57,486 bases of DNA from a virus: positions 1 to 57,486 of IMG/VR virus record IMGVR_UViG_3300042298_002341. One strand, 5' to 3'. Each line of letters opens with the position of its first letter. The stretch's first letter is position 1. Of this stretch, positions 7,999-16,458 are shown one piece after another. Under the pieces are notes generated by a model. It saw nothing but the letters and a program-made list of their open reading frames with translations. It was not told where the DNA came from and did no database searches. The position numbers and the translations under genes are program-made.

Positions 7999-8910
7999 AT
8001 GGCTATTACTCGTGCCCAGCTACTGAAGGAACTCCTTCCTGGCCTCAATGCCCTCTTCGGTCTGGAGTACAGCCGATACGGCGAAGAGCACAAGGAGATC
8101 TACGAGGTCGAAACCTCCGAGCGTTCGTTTGAAGAGGAGACCAAGCTCTCCGGCTTCAGCGCCGCTCCGGTGAAGACCGAGGGCTCCGCAATCCAGTACG
8201 ACAACGCGCAGGAAGCGTGGACCGCCCGGTACAACCACGAGACCATCGCGCTTGGTTTCTCGATCACCGAGGAAGCGGTGGAGGACAACCTCTACGACAG
8301 CCTCTCGGCTCGCTACACCAAGGCGCTGGCCCGTGCGATGGCCTACACCAAGCAGGTGAAGGCGGCGGCTACCCTGAACCAAGGCTTCTCGTCTGCCGTG
8401 ACCTACGGCGACGGCGTCAGCCTGTTCAGTTCCGCGCATCCGCTGGTGTCGGGAGGCACCAACAGCAACCGGCCGGCTACCGCCGCTGACCTGAATGAGA
8501 CCTCGCTTGAGGCCGCTGTCATTCAGATCGCTGCGTGGACCGACGAGCGTGGTCTGCTGATCGCTGCCAAGCCGAAGAAGCTCATCATCCCGCCGTCGCT
8601 GCAGTTCGTCGCGACCCGCCTGCTGGAGACTAATCTCCGTGTTGGCACGACCGACAACGACATCAACGCGCTGAAGAACAACGGCTCGATCCCCGGCGGC
8701 TACACGATCAACCACTGGCTGACCGACACCAACGCGTGGTTCCTCACCACCGACGTGCCCAACGGTCTGAAGCACTTCGTTCGTACCAAGCTGACCAACA
8801 GCATGGACGGCGACTTCGACACCGGCAACGTCCGCTACAAGGCGCGTGAACGCTACAGCTTCGGGGTCAGTGATCCTCTGGGCGTCTTCGGAAGCCCCGG
8901 TTCGTCCTAA
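7999..8910 (+). CDS. Major capsid protein (Mu gpT-like, HK97 fold)
   Basis: Shell protein of the head. The 303 residues match the Mu-like major head subunit group: MAITRAQLLKELLPGLN at the start, ERSFEEETKLSGFS (about 41-54), a helical spine region around ALGFSITEEAVEDNLYDSL, then SLFSSAHPLVSGG and the C-terminal KARERYSFGVSDPLGVFGS. TAAGGAG lies eight bases before the ATG. The gene is followed at once by a strong intrinsic terminator, as expected for a highly expressed capsid gene. Function is well supported by family and position. Confidence 0.9.
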   Translation: MAITRAQLLKELLPGLNALFGLEYSRYGEEHKEIYEVETSERSFEEETKLSGFSAAPVKTEGSAIQYDNAQEAWTARYNHETIALGFSITEEAVEDNLYDSLSARYTKALARAMAYTKQVKAAATLNQGFSSAVTYGDGVSLFSSAHPLVSGGTNSNRPATAADLNETSLEAAVIQIAAWTDERGLLIAAKPKKLIIPPSLQFVATRLLETNLRVGTTDNDINALKNNGSIPGGYTINHWLTDTNAWFLTTDVPNGLKHFVRTKLTNSMDGDFDTGNVRYKARERYSFGVSDPLGVFGSPGSS

Positions 8911-8932
8911 AAACCGTCTAGCGCGGTTTCGG

Positions 8933-8962
8933 AAACGGCCCCCTTGCGGGGCCGTTTCTTTT
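8933..8962 (+). terminator. Rho-independent terminator after the capsid gene
   Basis: Stem AAACGGCCCC (8933-8942) pairs with GGGGCCGTTT (8948-8957) across a five-base loop and is followed by CTTTT. A weaker AACCG/CGGTT hairpin lies just before it. The terminator should lower transcription of the downstream minor virion genes relative to capsid. Confidence 0.9.
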
Positions 8963-9055
8963 GTGTTAGCCTCCTCCCATCCGAGACCCATCACAGCCCG
9001 CCGACTGACTCGGCAGACCTCCCTCAAGGCGGCGGGCGCAGACTGAGGATAAGCC

Positions 9056-9535
9056 ATGGGCTTTTCGACCTTCTCCGGCCCGATCCGCGCAGGCACGGTG
9101 CGTGAAGGTGCGGCCGAAAATACTGGCCTCGTCATGCTGACGCAGGCGTATGACACCGGCAATCTGACCAACCCCACGCCTACCGGCAACTACGACGCGC
9201 TGCTGGGCTACCTGCCGGCCGGTGCGCAGATCATCAACATCCTCGTGGATCAGGTTGTTGCGGTGGCCGGCGGCGCGACCATGACCATCTCGGTCGGCTC
9301 GACCTCGGGCGGCGCTGAGCTTATGGCCGGCGTCTCTACGGGTGCTGGCGGGCGGTTCGTCGGGACGGCGACTGCGGCTACGCAGCTTGCGTGGCAGACC
9401 TCCACTTCGGCCGATACGCCGGTCTATGTGCGCAACGCCATCACGGTCGCGTCGGCTACGGCGGGGCGGGCCATCGTCACGGTCGTGTACGTCCAACGGG
9501 CCCCGGATGGATCGCGCAACCCGGTTAGCGCGTAA
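9056..9535 (+). CDS. Small virion protein, probable head or fibre component
   Basis: A 159-residue beta-rich protein starting MGFSTFSGPIRAGTVREG, with the core LPAGAQIINILVDQVV and a short-strand, Ala/Thr/Gly-rich second half ending RAIVTVVYVQRAPDG. Proteins with this start and the PAGAQI motif are common among minor structural genes after capsid in podophages. The fold is probably a small beta-sandwich. The exact position in the virion is unknown. GAGGA lies upstream of the ATG. Confidence 0.6.
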   Translation: MGFSTFSGPIRAGTVREGAAENTGLVMLTQAYDTGNLTNPTPTGNYDALLGYLPAGAQIINILVDQVVAVAGGATMTISVGSTSGGAELMAGVSTGAGGRFVGTATAATQLAWQTSTSADTPVYVRNAITVASATAGRAIVTVVYVQRAPDGSRNPVSA

Positions 9536-9548
9536 GGGCTGACGTACC

Positions 9549-9878
9549 ATGAGGCCGGTTGTCTACACCATCACGGGGACGGGTAGTTCGGCGGTTTTTC
9601 CGCCAGACCACTACATCTCCCCTTTCAACGTAACGCTGGGCGTTACGATATCGGGTACGGTCAACTACACGGTCCAATATACGTTTGACAATGTGTTTGC
9701 TTCCGAGTTTGATCCATCCACCGCAAATTGGGTGGATCATCCCTCGCTGACAAGCCAAACGGCTGCCAAAGACTCAAACATTGCGTACCCTGTGACCGGC
9801 ATCCGTCTTTTGGTGAACTCCGGCACGGGCACTACGCGGTTGACCATCATACAAGCGGGCGGTGGAGGTAGAGCATGA
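9549..9878 (+). CDS. Small virion-associated protein, function unknown
   Basis: A 109-residue beta-rich protein (MRPVVYTITGTGSSAVFPPD; core VNYTVQYTFDNVF; end TRLTIIQAGGGGRA). Companion genes of this type follow the preceding gene in related phages. The pattern of alternating polar/hydrophobic strands suggests a compact beta domain used as a virion decoration or adaptor. It overlaps the next gene by four bases (ATGA). Confidence 0.6.
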   Translation: MRPVVYTITGTGSSAVFPPDHYISPFNVTLGVTISGTVNYTVQYTFDNVFASEFDPSTANWVDHPSLTSQTAAKDSNIAYPVTGIRLLVNSGTGTTRLTIIQAGGGGRA

Positions 9879-10441
9879 TCGCCACTAACATCGATGGTAC
9901 GACTGGCAGTGGAGACGCTAATCAGGTTTTTAACCTGTTGGCGGTAGTTGCTAATCCTGACATGTACGCGGAGAAAGTGCGTACATTGCTGGAGGCTACG
10001 GCAGAGCATAAAAAGTTCCTTGCGTTGGTAGCTCCGGCTAACGAAATTCTTGCCATCCGGCAGCAAATCGATCAAGACAGGGCCGAGGCTGCGGCAGAAC
10101 TCGATAAAGCGCGTGCAGACGCGGCACAACTCGTAGCAGCCGCCAAGGCCGACGCGCAAAGTATCGTGGATGCAGCCAAGGAGCAGGGAGCAAAGACCAC
10201 CGCTGCCGCCAAGAAGGTTGAGAAACAAGCTGCGGACAAGATGACCGCTGCAGCGGAAACGGAGCGAAAGGCGGCGGATGCGTTGGCGGAAGCCACGGCG
10301 CTTCAGAAAACTCTTGATGACCGCATCAAGGCGACAGATGTGCTTCGTGCTGAAGTTGAGAAGCTGAAGGCCGAGCACGAAGCCATCAAGGCTGCACTGA
10401 TTGCCAAGCATAAGCGGCATTTGCAGGAGCTTGAGGCATGA
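9875..10441 (+). CDS. Coiled-coil virion-associated protein
   Basis: 188 residues. After about 60 N-terminal residues (PDMYAEKVRTLLEATAEHKK) it is almost wholly alanine-, lysine- and glutamate-rich coiled coil (about 65-185). I recognise no catalytic motif. GGAGG precedes the ATG and both ends overlap neighbours by four bases. A structural spacer or assembly role is inferred from composition and position. Confidence 0.6.
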   Translation: MIATNIDGTTGSGDANQVFNLLAVVANPDMYAEKVRTLLEATAEHKKFLALVAPANEILAIRQQIDQDRAEAAAELDKARADAAQLVAAAKADAQSIVDAAKEQGAKTTAAAKKVEKQAADKMTAAAETERKAADALAEATALQKTLDDRIKATDVLRAEVEKLKAEHEAIKAALIAKHKRHLQELEA

Positions 10442-11010
10442 CGGGAATTGTAGATTTCCGCACCGAGCTTCTTGACGAGACTGGTGCCCCGATCACTTCC
10501 AGCAATCCTCTGCCTACTACGGGTGGGGGTGGTGGCGGCGGTGGAAGCCTTTCCGATACTGTGTTTGTGGATTCCACAGGCCAGTTGTTTGTTTATCGGG
10601 ATACAGGCTCTGGTACACCGAGTGCCTATGCTATCCCGGCTTGGACGCTGTACACCCCGTCGGGGGCGGTTACCGCATCGCCAGTTCAGATAGACAACAC
10701 CGGCTCCAATCCTGTTCCTGTTGAGTCGCAAGCACTTACGGTGCTGAAACGGATCGCGGCGCTGCTCAAACCGTTGCAGCAGATTACAGGCGGGGGCTCT
10801 AATCGACTCTCTATTGACGTCAATAGCGGCACTGTCACTACGGTTGGCACAGTCACCGCAGTCACCACAGTCACCACCGTTACTACTGTTAGCACGGTAA
10901 GCAACGTAGCTGCATCCACGTTGACCAACATCGCAAACGTCTGGGGTTTTGATACCGCCAAAGCCATATCGCGGCAGGCGTACAATTCCGGAATCAGACT
11001 AAGGTTGTAA
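10438..11010 (+). CDS. Virion-associated protein with Gly8 linker and TV repeats
   Basis: 190 residues. A short N-terminal segment (MTGIVDFRTELLDETGAPIT) is joined by eight consecutive glycines to a central domain. A run of GTV/TTV triplets follows (about 140-158), encoded by 9-base tandem repeats, and the C-terminal WGFDTAKAISRQAYNSGIRL may dock to a partner. The layout (anchor, flexible linker, repeated beta rungs) suits a small fibre or trimeric tail-associated protein, but no family is certain. Confidence 0.55.
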   Translation: MTGIVDFRTELLDETGAPITSSNPLPTTGGGGGGGGSLSDTVFVDSTGQLFVYRDTGSGTPSAYAIPAWTLYTPSGAVTASPVQIDNTGSNPVPVESQALTVLKRIAALLKPLQQITGGGSNRLSIDVNSGTVTTVGTVTAVTTVTTVTTVSTVSNVAASTLTNIANVWGFDTAKAISRQAYNSGIRLRL

Positions 11011-11011
11011 A

Positions 11012-13849
11012 ATGCCCAGCACGATTGTTCCAGTATTGGACCTTCCGTTTTTTGAGCTTTGCAACCAAGCTCCTGTTGCATCAGGCGCTACGGCTGCTTT
11101 TTCAACTGCGGAAGACGGTACTGACAGGTTCATCTACTACCTTAGCGGTTTGACGTTTTACCGCTACGACACCGAGCAAGACACATGGCAGCAACTCGCT
11201 AACCCCGGCGTTGCCCCTGTTACGCTTTTGTCGATGCGGCACACCAAGCGGCGCGGGTATCATGGGCGCGTTATTTCTGCTACGGCGTCCTCTGTTACGT
11301 TGCCTAACCTGCGCCAGAGTGAACTGACAGGGCAGACAATTCGGATCGAGTACGGCACTGGAGCAGGGCAAGAGCGCACGATCACATATACCAGCGAAAC
11401 AACGCATGATTTTGGCGTTGTGACTGCGGCCACGGGTCTTGTGCTGACCGACTCAACAAAGAAGTGGCGCGTCAATCAATGGGCCGGGTACACCGTCGCC
11501 ATCACTTTTGGCACGGGCGTGACCCTATACCGCAAGGTGCTGTACAACGACGCCACCGCGCTCACCATCAGCGACGTAAACCTGATGCCGCACGACCCGT
11601 GGAACAACACGGACGTAGTGGCGGCAAGCCCTTATGCCGTCCCCGTGGCGACTGCGGGTTCTCAGTCGATGTACCGCATCCTTTCAGCGAACTTTTCGCT
11701 GAACTCAAACTGGACCGTAACGCCAGACGCAACTTCGTACTTCACCACGCTGTCAGGCGGCATCTATCTGGTGTCGTCCGCCGCCGCTGCGCCGTTCTTT
11801 ACGCTGCAGTATTACGACATTCTTGCAGACTACTGGTATAGCAAAACTTGCCCTCAGGGCCTGCTTCTTGCGGCACTTGGCACGGACATATCAATTGAAC
11901 GTCTTGCCAAAGTTAGTACGCCTTTGCTGGCTTCCACTGCGGTAACGTCTGCAACCTCTCGTACTGTTACTGCTTCCTCTCTGACGCTTGCCAATGACCG
12001 CTGGGCTAACTGCCGATTGTTGATTGTTGGCGGTACTGGGGTTGGCCAAAACAGACGTATTGTGGGGAATAACGCCACGACGTTCTGGCTTGCTCGTCAG
12101 TGGGCAACTACGCCAGATGCTACGTCAACTTTTGAAATTTGGCCCGACTGGGATCGTTTGTACATGGTTGGGGGCGCGGCTTCGGCCATGTATGCCTACA
12201 GCCCCGAAAACGATTATTGGATGCAGGGGCAGGCGTTTGACGACGGGGTGACGACAAACATCTCTGCGTCTTTGGGTAACGTCTGGATGCCTGTGGGCGT
12301 TTCAACAGGCGTTCGCATTGCTGCAGGCGTTACAGGAGTAGCCTCTGCTCCGACGGCAGGCGGAACCAACTACGTCATTGGCGACGTTCTGACCTGCTCG
12401 GTGGGTGGCACGGGTGCTCAGGTCATCGTGACCAGCATTGCCCTCGGTGGCGTAGTGACGGGTATTGAGCTTGTTAACAGCGGCACTGCGACTGGCTTTA
12501 CGGTTGGCACTGGCCGTGTGACAACGGGTGGTACTGGTACTGGATGTACGATTGAGATTACGTCTGTTGGTGCGACCGCAACGATCACTACGGCATCCGC
12601 GCACTTTTTCCGGACTGGAGATAGCGTAACTTTTGCCGGCTGCTCGGAAGCTGCGTGGAACGCCGCGCACACAGTGCTGGGTGCTCCGTCCACCACCACG
12701 TTCTGCGTGGCCGTGACGGCAACCGCCAACATGGCCGCGAGCAACTCGCAGTCCACCACCGCCATCGTAGACCCCACGAAGAACTGGACGACGAACGAGC
12801 ACGTTGGCCGAGTGGTTGCACTGAGCGTAGCGGGTCGCGCACCTACGACCCAATACCGCTGGATTACGGCGAACACGGCCACGACGCTGACTGTTGCCAC
12901 CATCACTGCAGCAGTGAACGGCACCAGCAAGTACGTCATCCACGACGCCAAGGCGTTTGGGGTAGACGACCAGCGGGCCATCAGCGGGCAGGAAGCCTAC
13001 GGATGGGCCACAGGCGGCAGCACGACGACTTTGGTGGACAGCACGAAGTCTTGGGTGCCGAATCAATGGGCAGGCTACCTGTTCAAGATCGAGACAGGCA
13101 CGGGCTATGGCTCGGGTCGCATCTCGATCATCAGCAACACCGCCACCACGCTGACCTACGCCACGCAGACCTTCACGCCGGATGCCACCACGAAGTACGA
13201 GATCGCGGACACATGGGGGCTAGCGAGTGCATCGACCACAACGTCGATCACCGAGGCCACCAGCAAGAACTGGGCGGTAAATCAGTGGGCGGGTAAGCGT
13301 GTTCGTATCATCGCTGGAACGGGCGCAGGTCAGGAGTCTACGGTTGCGTCTAACACAGCGACGGCGCTGACAACAGGCACGATCACGGCGGGTGACGCAA
13401 CTTCAGTCTACGCCATATACGGTATACCGGCGCGTGGAGCCGGTATTGAACTGCTGTATCCGTTCGATGCAACAGTGGATCGCGGTAAGTACATCGTTTC
13501 AGTCCGTGGCGGCGGTACAAACGGTATTGACCTGTTCAATATCCAGACCGGGCGCTGGGATTACGGCATTCACTTTCACCCACAGAACGAACTGTTTACG
13601 ACTGGAAGCAGCTACACCTACGGCGGCGGCAACAAAATCTTGCTTACCAGAACGGCCACTACGTCGGTTGTTCGCGTGCTTGAGTTAGATCTGGAAACGC
13701 GAGAAATTGTGGGTCGTGGGACAACCACGTTCTTGTCTGGGACGGTAACGATTGGTAACATTGTAGAGGCCATCACTTCCGGTGGGTACACGTTTGTGTA
13801 CGTTCTGCAGTCAGGCGGCACGCTAATGTCACGGGCAGCACTGATATGA
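11012..13849 (+). CDS. Large repeat-containing virion protein (probable tail/fibre)
   Basis: 945 residues, beta-rich, no catalytic motif seen. The N-terminus contains kelch-like strands (FIYYLSGLTFYRYDTEQDTW) and another appears near residue 385 (YAYSPENDYWMQG). In between and after lie at least five copies of a ~45-residue unit of the form K-x-W-x-x-N-Q-W-A-G-[YK]-x-[VF]-x-I-x-x-G-T-G ... SNTATTLT (encoded near 11461, 11994, 12779, 13048 and 13267). Each unit looks like a small beta module. I infer a virion surface or tail protein. A gene overlapping its stop follows. Confidence 0.65.
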   Translation: MPSTIVPVLDLPFFELCNQAPVASGATAAFSTAEDGTDRFIYYLSGLTFYRYDTEQDTWQQLANPGVAPVTLLSMRHTKRRGYHGRVISATASSVTLPNLRQSELTGQTIRIEYGTGAGQERTITYTSETTHDFGVVTAATGLVLTDSTKKWRVNQWAGYTVAITFGTGVTLYRKVLYNDATALTISDVNLMPHDPWNNTDVVAASPYAVPVATAGSQSMYRILSANFSLNSNWTVTPDATSYFTTLSGGIYLVSSAAAAPFFTLQYYDILADYWYSKTCPQGLLLAALGTDISIERLAKVSTPLLASTAVTSATSRTVTASSLTLANDRWANCRLLIVGGTGVGQNRRIVGNNATTFWLARQWATTPDATSTFEIWPDWDRLYMVGGAASAMYAYSPENDYWMQGQAFDDGVTTNISASLGNVWMPVGVSTGVRIAAGVTGVASAPTAGGTNYVIGDVLTCSVGGTGAQVIVTSIALGGVVTGIELVNSGTATGFTVGTGRVTTGGTGTGCTIEITSVGATATITTASAHFFRTGDSVTFAGCSEAAWNAAHTVLGAPSTTTFCVAVTATANMAASNSQSTTAIVDPTKNWTTNEHVGRVVALSVAGRAPTTQYRWITANTATTLTVATITAAVNGTSKYVIHDAKAFGVDDQRAISGQEAYGWATGGSTTTLVDSTKSWVPNQWAGYLFKIETGTGYGSGRISIISNTATTLTYATQTFTPDATTKYEIADTWGLASASTTTSITEATSKNWAVNQWAGKRVRIIAGTGAGQESTVASNTATALTTGTITAGDATSVYAIYGIPARGAGIELLYPFDATVDRGKYIVSVRGGGTNGIDLFNIQTGRWDYGIHFHPQNELFTTGSSYTYGGGNKILLTRTATTSVVRVLELDLETREIVGRGTTTFLSGTVTIGNIVEAITSGGYTFVYVLQSGGTLMSRAALI

Positions 13850-14010
13850 CAGTCGAACAGTTGATTGTAATGTTCAGGTCGCGGGTTGAGTTTCTCAACC
13901 GGCTTATTGAAACTGCGACACATCAAGGCGATGTGTCGCGGGTAAACGAGCTTAGTGCTGATAAAGAGCAAACACAACTCACGCTGGATAGACTCTTGAC
14001 TTTGGTGTAA
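13846..14010 (+). CDS. Small helical protein, function unknown
   Basis: A 54-residue protein that starts within the stop of the large repeat protein (ATATGA overlap). The sequence MTVEQLIVMFRSRVEFLN... through LTLDRLLTLV is amphipathic and helical throughout, with no membrane span. The tight coupling argues that it is real and works with the preceding virion protein, perhaps as a chaperone or minor component; that is inference. Confidence 0.55.
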   Translation: MTVEQLIVMFRSRVEFLNRLIETATHQGDVSRVNELSADKEQTQLTLDRLLTLV

Positions 14011-14015
14011 TTTGT

Positions 14016-14270
14016 ATGGCTAAATCTCCGGCATGGCAGCGCGCTGAAGGCAAGAACCCCAAAGGGGGTTTGAACGCCAAAGGCAGGGCTTCGGCTAAGG
14101 CGCAGGGCATGAACCTGAAGCCACCGGCCCCGAACCCCAAGACGGAGAAAGATGCGGCCCGCCGAAAGTCGTTTTGTGCACGTTCCGCTGGGCAGGCTAA
14201 AATGTTCCCTGAAGCCGCCAAAGACCCAAACAGCCGACTGCGAAAAGCGAGGAAAGCATGGAATTGCTGA
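14016..14270 (+). CDS. DUF6321-like basic protein
   Basis: An 84-residue basic protein with the opening SPAWQRAEGKNPKGGLNAKG and later RRKSFCARSAG, matching a short family (DUF6321 as I recall) often found in phage structural regions. Function is unknown; the charge suggests nucleic-acid contact. Its last 13 bases overlap the homing endonuclease gene, but its C-terminus (LRKARKAWNC) looks complete. Confidence 0.6.
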   Translation: MAKSPAWQRAEGKNPKGGLNAKGRASAKAQGMNLKPPAPNPKTEKDAARRKSFCARSAGQAKMFPEAAKDPNSRLRKARKAWNC

Positions 14271-14764
14271 CTGAACGATGGGCTCCGGTTAGAGGGTACG
14301 AAGGTATGTACGAAGTCAGTGACTTCGGCCGCATGAAATCAGTACAGCGTTTTCGTCGTGGTAGAGCCGGAAGTCTCGTCCCCGTGCCGGAACGGATCAT
14401 GACGCTTACGCCAAAGAAACGCTCCGCCGACGGTAGGCAACTTCCCTACATCGAAGTACGTTTGCGAGACGGATCGCCTAGAGATATCCGTTGTAAGGCG
14501 TTCCTTGTCCATCGTCTGGTTGCCCAAGCCTTTGTTGGGGAATTGTTTGAAGGTTGTCATGTGGATCACATAGACGGCGATTACCAAAACAACCATTGGA
14601 CAAATCTGCGCATTCTGACGGCTCGTGAACATGGTTTGCTCCACCCCTGCATTGTGGATAAAGCACGAAATGCCACTATGCAAGCCGCTGCACAAGCTAA
14701 AGTACGTGCTATGAGGGCGGCTGGTGAGCTTGTTGGACGGCATAAAGTTGTTTCGGTGAGCTGA
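14258..14764 (+). CDS. Homing endonuclease, NUMOD4 + HNH
   Basis: A free-standing HNH homing endonuclease, a selfish gene that spreads by cutting related phage genomes. Residues ~6-30 are a NUMOD4 DNA-contact motif (ERWAPVRGYEGMYEVSDFGR). The HNH_3-type nuclease follows with LVHRLVAQAFVG (83-94), catalytic HVDHIDGD (101-108), N112 and NLRIL (116-120). The gene lies between two unrelated small genes in a lower-GC patch, consistent with recent insertion. GAGGAAAG precedes the ATG. Confidence 0.9.
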   Translation: MELLTERWAPVRGYEGMYEVSDFGRMKSVQRFRRGRAGSLVPVPERIMTLTPKKRSADGRQLPYIEVRLRDGSPRDIRCKAFLVHRLVAQAFVGELFEGCHVDHIDGDYQNNHWTNLRILTAREHGLLHPCIVDKARNATMQAAAQAKVRAMRAAGELVGRHKVVSVS

Positions 14765-14765
14765 C

Positions 14766-14945
14766 ATGAACACGGCGAGCGATCACGAAGTAGGTAAGCA
14801 GATTCTCGATGTGCTGTCAGTCGCAACAGTGATTGGAGCACTCGTGGACATTCTTCCTTCCATTGCGGCACTCTTCACGATTGTATGGACCGGCCTGCGC
14901 ATCTGGGAGACAGACACTGTGCGCAAGCTCACCGGGCGTGACTGA
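14766..14945 (+). CDS. Holin-like small membrane protein
   Basis: 59 residues. A polar N-terminus is followed by one long or two short hydrophobic spans (about 15-46) and a charged end WETDTVRKLTGRD. The pattern LPSIAALFTIVWTGLRIWE is close to small holins of T7-like and related podophages as I remember them. It would sit in the inner membrane and time lysis. It is away from the lysozyme gene, where a second holin candidate lies. It ends by overlapping the next gene's ATG by one base. Confidence 0.6.
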   Translation: MNTASDHEVGKQILDVLSVATVIGALVDILPSIAALFTIVWTGLRIWETDTVRKLTGRD

Positions 14946-15301
14946 TGCCGTACGCCAGTGAAAAGCAGCGTAGGCTGATGCAGGGTGTGGCGCATAGCCC
15001 TGAGTTCGCCAAGAAAGTCGGTATCCCGCAGTCTGTCGGGCGCAAGTTTGAAACACACAAAGCTGGCGGCGGTGCCGCTAAGGAGTCTGAGATGAAAGAG
15101 TCCCCCGCGATGATGAAGAAGGAAGTGGCCTTCATGAAGAAGAAGGGTGCTCCGAAGTCGATGATCAAGCACGAGATGGCTGAAGCCAAAGGGGCTAAGT
15201 ACGCCTCCGGCGGGTTTACTCGTTCGGCCGACGGCGTTGCGAAAAAAGGCAAGACCAAGGCCAAGCAGATCAAGATGGCTGGCGGTGGCAAAGCCTGTTG
15301 A
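14945..15301 (+). CDS. Lysine-rich small protein with YASGG motif
   Basis: 118 residues, strongly basic. The N-terminus (MPYASEKQRRLMQGVAHSPE, then KKVGIPQSVGR) is a short conserved motif seen in many phage structural regions. The C-terminal half carries KYASGGFTRSADGVAKKGKT (85-104), nearly identical to a segment in the next gene. No catalytic motif. Possible DNA-packing or virion-interior peptide; function unknown. Confidence 0.65.
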   Translation: MPYASEKQRRLMQGVAHSPEFAKKVGIPQSVGRKFETHKAGGGAAKESEMKESPAMMKKEVAFMKKKGAPKSMIKHEMAEAKGAKYASGGFTRSADGVAKKGKTKAKQIKMAGGGKAC

Positions 15302-15308
15302 GGTGACT

Positions 15309-15509
15309 ATGAAAAACGGAATGGAAAAGAAGGCTCCGCCTGCCCCCAAACGCAAGCGGGAACTCCCGCCCGCAGATGATGTGACGCCCCCGTCCGGTGC
15401 GCCGGGTATGCCCGGTGGCCCCCCGATGCCGAAGTACGCCAAAGGCGGATACACGCGCAGTGCTGATGGTATTGCCAAGAAAGGCAAGACCCGAGGGCGA
15501 GTGCTGTAA
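15309..15509 (+). CDS. Small basic protein with YAKGG motif
   Basis: 66 residues. A proline-rich N-terminal half (KKAPPAPKRKRELPPADD) leads to KYAKGGYTRSADGIAKKGKT (42-61), repeating the C-terminal segment of the previous protein. GAGGTGACT precedes the chosen ATG; an upstream start would read out-of-family sequence. It overlaps the next start by one base. Function unknown. Confidence 0.6.
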   Translation: MKNGMEKKAPPAPKRKRELPPADDVTPPSGAPGMPGGPPMPKYAKGGYTRSADGIAKKGKTRGRVL

Positions 15510-15763
15510 TGATGTCGAGTCGCGGCATGGGGGCCATCAATCCCTCGAAGATGCCCAAGCCTAAGCGCAAGCCGCGCCGCGACGACACGGACTTCATGCA
15601 GTACGCGGAGGGTGGTGAGGTGGGGCTGTACGCGAACATCCACGCCAAGCGTAAGCGGATCGCTGCAGGCAGCGGGGAGAAGATGCGCAAGCCGGGTAGC
15701 TCCGGCGCTCCTACGGCTGCAGCGTTCGTGCAGTCGGCCAAGACCGCGAAGAGGCAGCAATGA
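15509..15763 (+). CDS. Small basic protein with YAEGG motif
   Basis: 84 residues opening MMSSRGMGAINPSKMPKPKR, then QYAEGGEVGLYANIHAKRKR (31-50) and a C-terminal KMRKPGSSGAPTAAAFVQSA conserved among phage relatives. It is coupled on both sides by overlapping start and stop codons. Function unknown; the company it keeps suggests a virion or assembly role. Confidence 0.65.
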   Translation: MMSSRGMGAINPSKMPKPKRKPRRDDTDFMQYAEGGEVGLYANIHAKRKRIAAGSGEKMRKPGSSGAPTAAAFVQSAKTAKRQQ

Positions 15764-16455
15764 CCACATCCGGCACCACTCTGTTCGACCTAGACCTCGT
15801 CGATCTCATCGAAGAGGCGGGGGAGCGTGCCGGCTACGAGATCCGCACGGGCTATGACATGCGCTCTGCGCGTCGCAGCCTGAATCTGCTGTTTGCAGAC
15901 TGGGCCAATCGCGGGCTCAACATGTTCACGTTTGAGCAGCTGTCACAAGTGCTCACTCCCGGTACGGCGACCTACACGCTGCCGGCAGATACCGTGGACA
16001 TCATGGAGGCGGTGATCCGCACGAACTCGGGGTCGGTGTCCAACCAGACGGATATCGCTATATCGCGTATCAGCGTCTCGACCTACTCTACGCTGCCCAA
16101 CAAGCTCCAGCAAGCCCGCCCGCTGCAATACTTCGTTCGTCGCGGAGTGGATGCCCCTACGGTCACGCTGTGGCCGGTGCCCGACACGTCGCAGACTTAC
16201 ACGCTGGTCTACTGGCGGCTGCGCCGCATCCAAGACGCTGGCAGCGGCACCAACACGATGGACGTGCCCTTCCGCTTCATGCCCTGCATGGTGGCGGGGT
16301 TGGCGTACTACCTTGCGATCAAGCGGCCTGAGAGCATGGACCGCGTCCAGATGCTCAAGATGCAGTACGACGAGGCTTGGCAGCTGGCTTCGGACGAGGA
16401 CCGGGAGAAGGCGTCGGTGAGGTTCCTGCCGCGCTTCTCCCCGATGGGGAGATGA
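15760..16455 (+). CDS. Head-to-tail adaptor-like protein
   Basis: 231 residues with the pattern YEIRTGYDMRSARRSLNLLF, then LTPGTATYTLPADTVDIMEA and PTVTLWPVPDTSQTYTLVYW, as in gp4-like adaptor or tail-tube-A-like proteins of podophages. The helical N- and C-terminal parts would pack on the portal, with a beta middle. It overlaps the preceding gene by four bases. I am fairly sure it is a connector-type structural protein; the exact position in the neck is inference. Confidence 0.65.
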   Translation: MTTSGTTLFDLDLVDLIEEAGERAGYEIRTGYDMRSARRSLNLLFADWANRGLNMFTFEQLSQVLTPGTATYTLPADTVDIMEAVIRTNSGSVSNQTDIAISRISVSTYSTLPNKLQQARPLQYFVRRGVDAPTVTLWPVPDTSQTYTLVYWRLRRIQDAGSGTNTMDVPFRFMPCMVAGLAYYLAIKRPESMDRVQMLKMQYDEAWQLASDEDREKASVRFLPRFSPMGR

Positions 16456-16458
16456 GCT

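Noticed and set aside
10855-10905. 9-base repeats in a late gene considered as a regulatory iteron
   Set aside because: They are in frame and encode TTV/GTV triplets of a protein, so coding use explains them.
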